A stretch of DNA of 64,000 nucleotides from Sindora glabra (taxonomy: Eukaryota > Streptophyta > Magnoliopsida > Fabales > Fabaceae), in the NCBI GenBank assembly GCA_020226215.1, contig CM035226.1:87816895-87880894 (forward strand), given 5' to 3'. A program made the translations under genes and the position numbers. A model generated the notes under the pieces. The model was not told the origin of the DNA, did no database searches, and saw only the letters and a program-made list of their open reading frames with translations. This document shows positions 22,180 to 33,179 of the stretch, piece after piece (within the stretch, counting starts at the first letter, position 1; every line of letters starts with the position of its first letter).

Positions 22180-23685
22180 ACATGACAATAGGGAATGGGG
22201 ACTGCATGGACAAAAGAAAACAGGAAAAGTACAGAATTTCTTTTTCGTTTAGTTTACAGTACTTTATTTCTAATACAATGGTGCCTTTAGTAAAAAGATT
22301 AGGTGTATTATTAAAATTAGTTAAAGACCTAAATTAATTGTACATGTAAAATTATATGTGATAAAATTAGATTTACAATCGTAAAGTCGTGTCACCTATT
22401 TAAACTCGAACCTCACGATTACTTATAAGTATTTACAGATGCAGGTGGATCTAAGTAAAAGAAATCAAACTTAATTAGGTTCTTGAAAAATAAATAATTA
22501 AATAAATAACATTAAAGTTAAAAAGAAGTAAAAAGAAGAAGAAAGATTTATCAATTATTAGGATATAAAATTTACAATGTTTGCGGTAATAGATAAAGAT
22601 CAAAGTGAGGACCATTGAGAGTAGCATCCTTGCTTAACTAATTTAAATTCAATTGTTTGATTTAGAGGCAACCTTTAATATTACACTAAACATTCATCGA
22701 TACTTGAGTTGAGTAGTAAAATTTTATGATCATTAACATATAACATTAAAGGACTACCATCATTAGAAAACTCTAATATGTAATTTCATTGAGTGTTTAT
22801 AATTTTATACATAATTTATAAGATAATTCAACAAGTAAATACAGTAAGTAAGAGAAATTATAAATATTATATAAAAGTTAGTATATTTTAGAGTGTTTAC
22901 AGGTAGGTTGCAATTAGGATTGGATAATAAGTTTCAACCCATCCCCGCTTACATATCTAAAATCTTCCTTTAAATTTCATCTTTTTTTATCCATTACAGT
23001 ATTTAATCCAACCTAAACCACATAATCATAAATTTTAGCAAATGGTTTATGATGGTTAGAATCAAAACTTCTGGACTTAAAAAGGATAGCTATCCATATT
23101 CTGACCACTTCTCAATTTTTGTTTTACTGAATTTTAATCTCATAATACTGGCAACTTGCTAAAATTAATTATTTTAAATTTATATTTCTCACCGATTAAG
23201 AATTATTAAATAAAGTTTGACCCATACATTATTAGATTGGATAATTTAATTATATTGCGCATTGATGGCACCACGTGGCAATGGATTTACTTGTCTTAAT
23301 GACCAGATTTAGCTTAGAATGTAAATTAAGAGATATTTTATTTGTTTAATTACTATTTTTAAAAAATAAATTTTTAGCTTAGAATGGATTTACATTTTTT
23401 TAATTTTTATATTAATTTTATAATTAAATAAAATATTTTTATTTACTTCTCTAAACTACTATTCTTTATCTTCCTTAAATTTTAAAATAAAATAATTTTT
23501 AAAAATAAAAAATATATTCGCATGCTTTTAATTGGGCTAAAATGCATTTTTATCCTTTAATTTTTGTAAAAGTTTCATTGATTCTTGTTTTTAAAAAATT
23601 GTATTAGTTTTTAAGGGGCATGCACCATTATTTACATGACCAATTTCATTCAATTTATTAATCATACACCATATATATTACGGAC
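22180..23685. other. Fragment of repeat R head, then unassigned AT-rich DNA
   Basis: 22185-22275 (GGGAATGGGGACTGCATGGA, ACAAAAGAAAACAGGAAAAG, TTTACAGTACTTTATTTCTA) is a piece of the R head. From 22276 to about 23690 no gene, inverted repeat or known motif was recognised. Confidence 0.5.
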
Positions 23686-23689
23686 GTGG

Positions 23690-24300
23690 AGTTTCATTTT
23701 TTTTGGGGGGGGGGGGCGAGGGGAAATTTTTTTTGGGACACACGTTGACCGGAAGAAAAATTTTTCCTGCCCCGCTATCCCTTTTTTTATTTCTTTTTTT
23801 ACTTCTATTTATACTATTTATAATTTAAATATTACTGAATATTATAAATTTATTATAAGATGATATTTTTAAGGAAAAAATGTTTCGAATTATTAAAATT
23901 TTTATTTGATTAAATTAATTTTTAAGTGCTATATATTAAATTAAATACATATTAATTAAATTTTTAAAGTTTTATACCTTCCCATGTACTATTTCACACT
24001 TTATTTTATTTTTTCTTTTCCCTTATGTTATTTACAACTTAAATACTATTGCGTAATACATATTTAACACAATATATAAATAAAAAAATTTATAACTTTT
24101 GTGATAAAATTATTGTAAAATATATAAATAAGATTTTTTGAAAAATATAATAAAGATCACATCAAAATATATAATTATTATAATTGTTATTCCATTATAA
24201 AAATTTTCATAAACTGATAATGATTTTATATATAGAGTAAAAATTTTAAACCATCATAAATTAAAATTTTATATTATATATCTAATAATTTGGCCCAATA
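23690..24300 (+). repeat. AT-rich repeat family E, solitary copy
   Basis: A GC-rich head (a run of 12 G at about 23704, then TTTTGGGACACACGTTGACC) is followed by AT-rich units containing TTAAGTGCTATATATTAAAT and ATACATATTAATTAA. Head and units correspond to those of the array at 33.18-38.5 kb (TTGGGACACGTGTTGGGC at about 33193). Confidence 0.5.
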
Positions 24301-24489
24301 AACTTTATTCTTCATGTTTAGGTTATGCAAGAATTCCCAAAAAAAAACGTGAGGTCATTTTATAAATACTATATTTTGCAAAGAAAACAAATATACTTCA
24401 ACTACAATTAAAAAGCTAGGCTCTTTTGGTAAAATTTTTGCCACTGTATTCATCTGATTTGTTTTGTAGTACAAGTATGCCTTGGATTT

Positions 24490-25690
24490 TTATCCAAATA
24501 GAAGGCCTCACCTTCTAAAAAAATCTTACATATCTCCATATTTTTTTTATATGAAATTTGTTCAAGATAAAAATAAAAAATGACAATTCGCCCTCAATGA
24601 TGTGGTAATAATTTTTTTTTTGATATGATAATATTTTTAAACTTAAGATTCTGGAACCTGAAACGCTCTGAGATGATACATGTTGATTTGTGCGTGTAAA
24701 TCTTAAATTTTCAGGGGTTGAGAACTTTCTCATGCAGTGGCCTAACCAAAAAAACAAAAACAAAATAAGTTGACGGGATCAAAATTATTAGGATTATAAA
24801 AATATATAATTAATAATTAAAAGTTATTAATAAATTATAATAAAAATCTTATTAAAAATCAAATTAAATTTAAGAAATTATATGAACAAATAATTTGAAA
24901 ATTACTTACTTGATAAATTTGTCAAATTCATAAAATTAAATACGTTTACAGGGATCAAAATTACTCTATTTACGAGATCAAATCATTACTTATTATATTT
25001 AATTTTGTTTTAGCACTTAGTGGGTCAGTTAACCCCACTAAAGACCAAGTTGCTCCGCCCCTGTTCTCTCATACATGTAATCATTCTCCCTCATAAATTC
25101 GCTATTTGTTCAACTATTCTCGGAAAAATTGTAGTGATCCACATACTTGCTTGGACATTTGATAATAATCTTATAGTATATCAATGTCCAAACCCTATAT
25201 ATACATGTATTCTAATTTTCCTATTTGAAAATAGTCAATTTATTTTTGTGTTTAAGTAAAAACTTGTTATTATCAGTAGAAAAAACTTTTGAAATTTTAT
25301 TAAAATATTTGATGTGAAGCATCACATAAAGCAACACCCAAGGACAGCTTAAAAAAATTTTATGTGTAATTATATTGGTTAAGAAATCGTAGGCTTTGAA
25401 CGCCTATATTAACATTTTTGTGTTAAAACAACAAGGATAACTTATAACATTAGTACAATTTAAAATTTTCGTTTTAATTTTTTAAGGTCATTGACAAAAA
25501 TTTGATCGTTGAATTTTCTCAATTTGTTCAAATATTTGTGAAAATTTTCATAATATAATATTAAATTTAATTATTAATATATTATTACATAATATATAAA
25601 ATTTAATTTAAAAAATTATTTAATATATAATTAAATTTAATAATATATTAATATATTATTATATCAATTATCCTCTCTATTTATTTATTT
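24490..25690 (+). repeat. Dispersed repeat family R, copy 2
   Basis: Carries the full R order: CTTACATATCTCCATATTTT, TTCTGGAACCTGAAACGCTC, GATTTGTGCGTGTAAATC, the hAT-like insertion, GTAGTGATCCACATACTTG, GTCAATTTATTTTTGTGTTT, GAAGCATCACATAAAGCAAC and TTTGAACGCCTATATTAACA. The last phrase is the unfilled version of the site into which CACTA inserted at 60404. It ends in an AT-rich palindromic MITE-like tail (25560-25680). Confidence 0.75.
24736..25063 (+). mobile_element. hAT-like MITE, 328 bp, in R copy 2
   Basis: It begins CAGTGGCCTAACC and ends GTTGCTCCGCCCCTG; the reverse complement of the end, CAGGGGCGGAGCAAC, mirrors the start. It is flanked by TTCTCATG (24728-24735) and TTCTCATA (25064-25071), an 8-bp target duplication with one mismatch, which is the hAT signature. 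It has no coding capacity. Confidence 0.6.
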
Positions 25691-27548
25691 GTAACATTTT
25701 GTTTTGCTCCGTTATAGGAGTTGTTTGATAAACAGCTTTTCATACAACTTTTACTTGATTAGATCCAATATAGTTGATTGACTTAACTTTTAATCCAATA
25801 AGTTAGTTGTAAAATAGTTTATTAGAATAACTTTTTGCAATGAAAAAGCTATTTTTATAAGCGTTGTATCAACTAGCGTTTTGATGCAGCTAAATCTATT
25901 TGTAAATTTAAATACTTGAATTACCCCCAAAATTTTTTCATATTTTTCACCTTGCCCTTCATAAAAATGTCCTTTAGTTGGTGCCTCCTCTTTCATTTTT
26001 TTTATTTTTGCCTTTTCCTTGGATTCTAAGGTTCACAACATCATTGACGGCTACCAGACTGGAACTGGAGAAGCTACTGAACTGGAAAGAGGTGATGCAT
26101 TTTGAAGCAAGTGAAAAAGAAACCACATAACTGCAAGATCTTCTTCCTATTAAGCCTGGTTCTTGCTTTCTGGAATTCAGAGAATAATTTAAATTAAGTT
26201 GTTAAATTCAATTTGTGACCTGGTTTATGAACTCATGGAATTTAATTATAAGTTTAGGGAATCAATTTGTTGTAACTAGATAGAGACTAGTTATTTTCTA
26301 ATTTATGACTCGGTTTGTGAACTCACAAAATTTAAATAGAGATCAATTATTTTTTAGTTGAAATCAATTATGTTAGGAGTTGAAATTGATTGTGTTAGGA
26401 GAGCCTCTATTTTTTTGGACAGTTCTAAAGATTGGTTTTTTGTTAGTATCAGTGATAACTAATCAATGTCCTTTAATTCTGTTTCTACCTTTCCATTGGT
26501 CTTTGTTTTTCCATATTATCAGTTTTGAAGACCAAATTTGTCTCTATTCTACTGAGATCAAATAAATTTAACATTAGCTTACGTTGGTCTTCACAGCTAA
26601 GATTAAAAACAGAAACAGAGGCAGTAACATAAATGCCCCATGCAGCTAGTATCAGTTTTGGTTTGATTTTCCTTTCCTTTTGTTTTATTTTATACCTATT
26701 AGACAATGTTGTTTTCAATTTACTCAGGGGGTGCCATACACTTATAGTATTACAAATGGAGTGCTATGTCAAATTTCAATAGGCAAATTTGTTATCTAAC
26801 TTAATGGCAAATAGAAGGGAGGACCAAATGGAAAGCAATTAGAGTTCTTAGTTATTATCTTCATGTGAACTACTACAAAATTATTTATGTGATTTTGCTT
26901 GAAGTTATCTGACTAAATGCATTTCTAAAGTAATCTTTGGTTATATGTGGATGATTCAATTTTAAACATAATATGAGATAAATATAATATCTTATGCTAA
27001 ATTCAATTTTGAACATAATATGAGATAAATATGCGTGGACGATTTTCTATTTATAAACTGTATATGTGTGGATTATTTGGTACTCCAATCTGAAAAAAAT
27101 ATGTGAGGCACATCAATTTGGATTTCCATTTTTGCAATGCTGTTTCAGGGGATGTTGCATGTGTTTATTTCCTATTCATTCTGTTGCTATACAGATTGTT
27201 AGTCTTACAACCATTCCAAGTTTAGTTTCTTTGGACCTTGCAGTTCTTCATTTCCTATCTTTTTTGTCATCATACCTATTGTTAATTCAGCATATTGCAT
27301 ATAATGCCATAAAATGATCATGTGCTTATACTTCTCTTTTCTTTTACCTAATGTTACAATCATACTTACAATCATAATAACTATTATAGGATCTTCCTAT
27401 CAATCATTCATATAGCATATTTTTTATTTGTCTAGTCAAGTTAAAAATTACTTTTTTACAATTTTTCACATATTAGCTATTTCATAATGCTTAGATGGTT
27501 TCTATCTAACAAAGGAGTGGAGAAGAAAGTCAAGGAGGGAGAGACATA

Positions 27549-28500
27549 GGAAGAGTTACTTGGTCAAAAGAAGAACTTTACATTTTCATTGATATATGTA
27601 ATCAATTAATAGAAAGGAGTAAAGGAAAAAGTGGTGCAACAATCTCTCAAAGGTTACCATGGAAAAAGATAAAGAGGAAGTTCAAGAAAAGGACTAAATT
27701 ATCATGAGAGAAAGGTAAACTTTTGGATGAGATCTAGATTGAGTCTTTAGAAACAATTGAAAGGGAGAGAGACTGGATTAGGATGGGACCATGATAAATG
27801 AACAATCAATGCTAGTGATGAGTGGTGAGATTTAAGAATTAAGGTTAGCTATTTTTTTTAGCTTTTCCTTACTTTGATGCTTAAAAAATTAGATAAATGA
27901 GCTAATCTTAATTACTTATATCTTATTTTATAGGAAAATAGTAAATTTGAAACATTTTGTGATAAAGGAATTGATCCTGAACTTGAGTACAAAATGAATC
28001 CAATTTTTAGGCATTCATTAGCTGGAGAAGGATTTAAGTTTACTCCTATTGGTGATCGACCACAAAGGTAAGAAATAAATAATGCTTATGTTCCTTCTAC
28101 ACCTCATGAAGATAATGTTCATGGTGTATCATGGGTTATGGAGATAATATGGATGAGACCAGTGATCTTAATAATTGCTATGTAGAAGGTGTATGGGAAG
28201 ATATATGAGAAGATTCTATCCCTATGCTAGAAGCTACATAAAATGAAGGGGATGAGAGAAAAAGAAGAAACAAAAAGGTGTTAAAGAATGATGATTCAGA
28301 AAGCAATAAAAATGCAAAGACCACTTCTATTAGAAGAGGAGGAACCACTGTAGTAATGTGTGAAAATTTTAATGCTTTGTTTGAAACCAGTAAGGAAAAA
28401 AACACTACTATGATGAACTTTTTGAATCTCATTGAAACACCTAAGCATCTTTGCCAGGACGAGAGCCTGGAACACTTGAATTTAGCTTTGCTTGTATAAT
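27549..28500 (+). pseudogene. Harbinger SANT/Myb-like DNA-binding protein remnant
   Basis: From 27549 the frame reads GRVTWSKEELYIFIDICNQL, IERSKGKSGATISQRL and PWKKIKRKFKKRTKLS before a TGA at 27705. This is the Myb/SANT-like fold of the Harbinger accessory protein (W..EE..I.ID.C at the start of helix 1). A second stretch after frame changes reads ETGLGWDHDK and TINASDEW. A later exon, after TTTTATAG at about 27930, reads IDPELEYKMNPIFRHSLAGE and GFKFTPIGDRPQR, ending at a good donor near 28068. A last piece (28278-28499) is the charged tail. In active elements this protein helps the transposase reach the nucleus and bind the ends. Several stops make it a pseudogene. Confidence 0.65.
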
Positions 28501-29375
28501 GATTGAAGATCTACAAAAAAGAATAATTCTATTTGGTTTGCCAAGTGACATGGCGGTAGTTGAATGGATCAAGTTTATGTATAAGGAGCGAAAGGAGCAT
28601 TAGGACCGCATCCTAGGCATTTATATGTTTAGTTGTTATTGTAAGATAGTTATGGCTATGTACACCTAAACTATTTAAGTTGTTGTTCTGAATATTTATG
28701 GATACTAAGACTTTTTTGGATATTTTAGACACGACGTTTTAACAATTTATAGTCTTCTACCTATTTAATACTATAACTTCCATAAATAAAAACTCATTGA
28801 TGTTTCTTAACCTTATACAAAAATGCAAGTATCAAGAAACATTAACATATGAACCATGAACCATGATTGTTTGTTATTATCAATTCTGGCTAACTTTGAA
28901 TCAAACTTTCTATTTTCTATTTCATGTTAATTGTCATGTGGTTTATTTTCCTGTGTACTGGATATTTTGTTGACACTAAAAAAACCTTTGTATTTTTCAT
29001 CTAGGATTATGGATTTTGAATCTGCTCATGTATCAATCTAGTTGTTCTACATCCTTAATTAGATTTTATGTACACTTGATCTTATCCTATTTTTAATTAT
29101 GATAATTTGATTCTCTATTAAACCTTACTTATTTGTGTTTGCTTACATATATGTTAAACATTTCAGGTGAGTGCTATTGTTGGTTTCTTATTTACTGGAT
29201 ATTTTAAACATTATGGGAAGATATGATACTTACTATTAATATCAATTAGATGGTAAGGAATTTATTATCTTCATCTTGTATATCTCACAGTTTGGACCTT
29301 ATAAGTTGTGAAGTTTTCATTATAAGAGTAAACTTGTGTATCTATTCCTTATATTTTACTAGTTAATTTGCAATA

Positions 29376-30799
29376 ATGGATAATCATGATATGCAAATCA
29401 TGCAAATTCTACAAAATAGGGAACTTCTTTATCAAATTCTTGAAAATGACAATGAGTTTTGAGACTTAGTAATATGTGCAATAGATTATCTATATGTGCA
29501 TTACTTAAATCATATCCATAAAGAGTCATGTTATACTTCTTATTTAATAGGAGAAATGTGGGTCAGTAAGTTATTAACTGGCCATGAAAAATTGTACTTT
29601 AATACATTTAGAATGAATTAAGATACATTTCGCCACTTATGCATGGATTTGAAAAATAAATATAGTTTGAGATCTTCAGATAGGATATCAATTTTTGAGA
29701 AAGTGGGATTGTTTGTATATATCCTCAGTGAGGGTGCCTCAAATCGAGATGCATAAGAGTGATTTCAACACTCTGATGAAACTGTGAGTAGAGTTTTTAA
29801 AGAAGTTTTAGATGCCATAGATGGCTTTTCTAGAGATATAATTAGGCTAAAAGATCCTGGATTCAAGGAAATTCTACCATAAATTACTGATGACATTAGA
29901 TACATGTCACACTTCAAGGTAACCTGATATGCATCTATCTCTTTTAATTTTTTCATAAAAACAAATGTTTATCATTTCATAAATATAATTTTATATCAGG
30001 ATTGCATTGGAACTATTAATGGAACATATATACCAGTGATTGTTCCTGAGGAGAATTAACTACGATATAGAGGAAGAAAAGGAATAATGACCACAAATAT
30101 CTTAGCAGCATGTGATTTTGATTTGCTATTCACCTATGTCTTGGCTGGATGAGAAGGATTAGCACATAATGCACATTTCCTTGATATAATTAGTAATCCA
30201 AGTTTACATTTTTCAAAATCACCATCAGGTAAATTTTTAAGTACTTAACAATTTAATTATTGTTTGACTTACAGATCTAAGGAGCATTTCTTTCTAATTA
30301 TATAACCTTTATATATGCTTAGGAAAATATTACTTGGTGGATAAAGGCTACCCAGATAGAAAGGGATATTTGGCTTTGTACCTAAAGACATGGTATCATT
30401 AATTAGAATTTCATGGTGCAATTCTAAGAAAATCTTGAAAAGTTTTCAATCGAGCTCATTCATTTTTGAGACGTTATATTGAAAAGGCTTTTGGTATTCT
30501 TAAAGCTCAATGGAGGATATTACAAAAAAATGACCAAATATTCAACAATGGATCAGAATATAATTATTTATGCATCTTTTCCATTGCATAATTATATTAA
30601 AAGAAATAAGCTTGGTGACCCAGCTTTCATAATCATAGATCAAGATCCTAATTTTATACCTCCTGAGATATTTTTAGATGTTATGGATAGTCCTTCACAA
30701 GATGTTGTTAGAGAAATGAAAACTGCAGAGATGACAACTATTCGAGACATAGTTACTTCTAGTTTAATGGTAGATAGATCAGCTAGACAGTCATCTTAA
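29376..30799 (+). pseudogene. Harbinger DDE_Tnp_4 transposase remnant
   Basis: A start ATG at 29376 opens a frame with multiple stops: YQILENDNEF, MWVSKLLTGHEKLYFNTFRM, DTFRHLCMDLKNKYSL, SDETVSRVFKEVLDAIDGFS, then IRYMSHFK and a donor (about 29919). Exon 2 (30000-30230) holds DCIGTINGTYIPV and AHNAHFLDIISNP; exon 3 (after TATGCTTAG) holds YYLVDKGYPDRKGYLA and YIEKAFGILKAQW. In working enzymes the triad lies in AIDGTH, SAHD and E..FG.LK. Here both Asp positions are Asn (AAT at 30018-30020 and 30168-30170), while Glu is kept (30481-30483). A +1 shift in an A-run at about 30525 leads to the tail ending at 30799. It is catalytically dead and untranslatable. Confidence 0.85.
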
Positions 30800-31339
30800 G
30801 ATGTTATAAGCATTTGCATTAAATGGTGTTATCAACTTTTAATCTAGAATGAATTTATTGTTAAAATTTTATTTTAATTGATACTTTACAATTTTGTAAT
30901 ATATTTTATATTAATAATTTATTTTTCAATTTTTCATTTCTTCCACTACCAACATATAAAAAATTATAATATTTATTTTTTATAAAAGTCAAATAATTAT
31001 GGTCATTAATTTTTATTGGTAAATTTATTTAATATAAAAATTATATTAATTTAATTTTGAAGGAATATTTAATATATTATAATTTATAATACTATATTAT
31101 TTATAAGAAAATTTAATTTATTAAATAATATATATGATCTAAAATATTAAAATAAAAAAAATTAAATAATTCGTAAAATATACTAAATTTTTTATGTTAT
31201 TTTATAACAAACAATTAATTATAAATAATTAATTTTATTAAATATTTTTATTCAATCAATTAATATAATTAACTGATTAAATTAATTAATATAATTAATT
31301 ATTAATTAACAGTTAACCGAATCATTTAATTATTATAAC

Positions 31340-31470
31340 TATAAGACAAAAAGGGCCTTTGTACTGCGGAAGCAAATGTTACTCTCAATTGCCTACCAAC
31401 GCAGAAACAGTAATGCCTCCTAAAGCGGCATCGTACATTGCACGTGGCAGCTGTCGACGTTAAAAAAACT
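31340..31470 (+). repeat. Single diverged unit of the 104-bp repeat family
   Basis: CTCAATTGCCTACCAACGCA, GAAACAGTAATGCC, GGCATCGTACATTGCACGTG and CAGCTGTCGACGTTAAAAAA match the 104-bp tandem repeat at 10921. It is preceded by AAAAGGGCCTTTGTACTGCG, a phrase paralleled at 51300 and 55780. The minus-strand frame at 31326-31529 translates the repeat. Confidence 0.6.
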
Positions 31471-32249
31471 AAGACGTCTTCCGGGGAGTTCTTGGGTTCC
31501 TGGCTTGCCGACGGTTGTGGGAACCACAACGAAAATACCGATATACCGCTTGGACAAGAAAGAACAAGCTGAAAATCTAAACGCCGCTAAAATTCAATAT
31601 TATGGCCGAAAATTGGGCGAAACAGAAACGTGTGGGTCATCCACGTCTGTGAAATGACGTTGGAACAGGCTGAAAATTTAACCTTTGGGTTATGGTTATA
31701 AACATAAATTCTAATTTTCAATTAAATTGAATTTTAATTTTTCTATCATTTTTTAAAAAAGGTAAATATCCTTAAATTGAAATTTCATAATATAAAAATT
31801 AACAACCATGAATCGATAAAAATTATCTCCATTTTGATTCAGGAACGCGTCCGAGTTCAGTGATGAATTAATTACGTGAACGTGTAGAAGTATGTGTTGA
31901 GCACCGCACATCATGAATAGGAATGACGTTGGGAAGAGGATGAATATGAACCGGGGATTAAAATTTTGTATATGTTTTCATTCAAAAATAATTTATCCAG
32001 TTTCGTCCTTTACTTGTATGGATAAATTTTATAAAAATAACTAAATTATTAGACATAAATATATTAAAAATATTATTTAAATAAAAAAATTTCAGCACAT
32101 GGATGAACTTTTGAATACATATTCTTCTCCCTATTTTTCACTCTACCAAAAAAGAAATACCCTTTTTTCTTTTTTGGGTAAATGAAGAAAAACTTCGACT
32201 AGGAGAAGTAAGCCCTATCCAGGATTCCATTCATAATTTTTTTTTTTCA
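31471..32249. other. GC-mixed unassigned stretch
   Basis: 31470-31690 and 31840-31960 are GC-richer than the neighbours, but no frame gives a recognisable protein. It ends at a T-rich junction into duplicated block D at about 32250. Confidence 0.4.
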
Positions 32250-33165
32250 AATTCTTGTGCCAATTTTTTCACTTTCTTTATAAAAAAATAATTAAGTAAA
32301 GGCAGACGAGTAAATGAAAACAGGACTCCAAAATCTACTTTGTTAGGGTGTTTTTCCAACGGAGATGAATATGACGTATTAATGGTATAATAGCATAATA
32401 GCGTATTATTGATTTAATTATTAATTTATTATTGTGTAGCATATTAAATTTAATTTATAATAAAATTAAATAATATATTAATACATCACTACATTAATAA
32501 TACATTGTAACCTATTTCCTTTCTAACCATAAAAGTTTTATCTATAATAGACATTGTAATACTTTGTTAAATGAACATATCAGAAGACGAGAAAATATAA
32601 ACTGCCTTGCATTTTGTCTTCATTCCTTAATTATTTTTTTCTTGCTTTCATCTTAAAATAAAAAGTGCCATTTACACAAAGAAAACTAAAAGACCCTTCG
32701 GTCAAATATCTAAAACAGCTCCGATCTCTTTCTACTTCAGTCAAAGGAAATATGAATCAGATAACTTTGTTAACGAAAGGGGACTTATGAAATTGAACCC
32801 AACCGAGGTCCTCATCCAATTCATGCCCCTAAGAAGCATTTACTTTGCACAATATTTTATAAAAATATTATATTCTCATCTTTGATTTAAGATTTTTAAA
32901 AAATTATTTGAAAATTAATATTCTTAAAAATATTTTAAGACTTCATTTTTCTTCCAAATATTTTTATAAGAAAAGATAAATATCTTAAATTCTCATAAAA
33001 TAAAAATAATTTTACGCTCATTTTCTTTTGGGAGGATTCTATGGTACAACTTAAACTTTGTTGCATGTTATACAAATGATAATAAGTCCTTGATTTTTTT
33101 ATATATGTCATCTATTTTTGTAACAAAATGAAGTTATCAAAAAGAAAAAAAATTCTTGACACAAT
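32250..33165 (+). repeat. Duplicated block D, copy 2
   Basis: Direct repeat of 6206-7146 with a modest number of substitutions and short indels. Shared landmarks include CCAACGGAGATGAATATGA, CATATCAGAAGACGAGA, TTCATGCCCCTAAGAAGCAT and AAAATGAAGTTATCAAAA. The left flanks differ completely, fixing the left edge at AAATTCTTGTGCC. Confidence 0.75.
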
Positions 33166-33179
33166 AAGAAAGGTTTTTC

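Larger units (their letters stand above)
25714..31330 (+). mobile_element. Decayed PIF/Harbinger DNA transposon
   Basis: Two gene remnants on the plus strand, a SANT/Myb-like protein (27549-28500) and a DDE_Tnp_4 transposase (29376-30799), are the two-gene content of PIF/Harbinger elements. The left end reads TAGGAGTTGTTTGATAAACA. The right end is best placed near AACAGTTAACCGAATCATTT (about 31309-31328), whose reverse complement resembles the left end only loosely, so the limits are approximate. 26000-27500 is leader and intron-like sequence; the 61-83 codon frames in it are not convincing. Confidence 0.75.

Noticed and set aside
26380..27317. Several 61-83 codon frames between the Harbinger left end and its Myb-like gene
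   Set aside because: No motif or codon pattern; the stretch looks like leader and intron sequence of the transposon.
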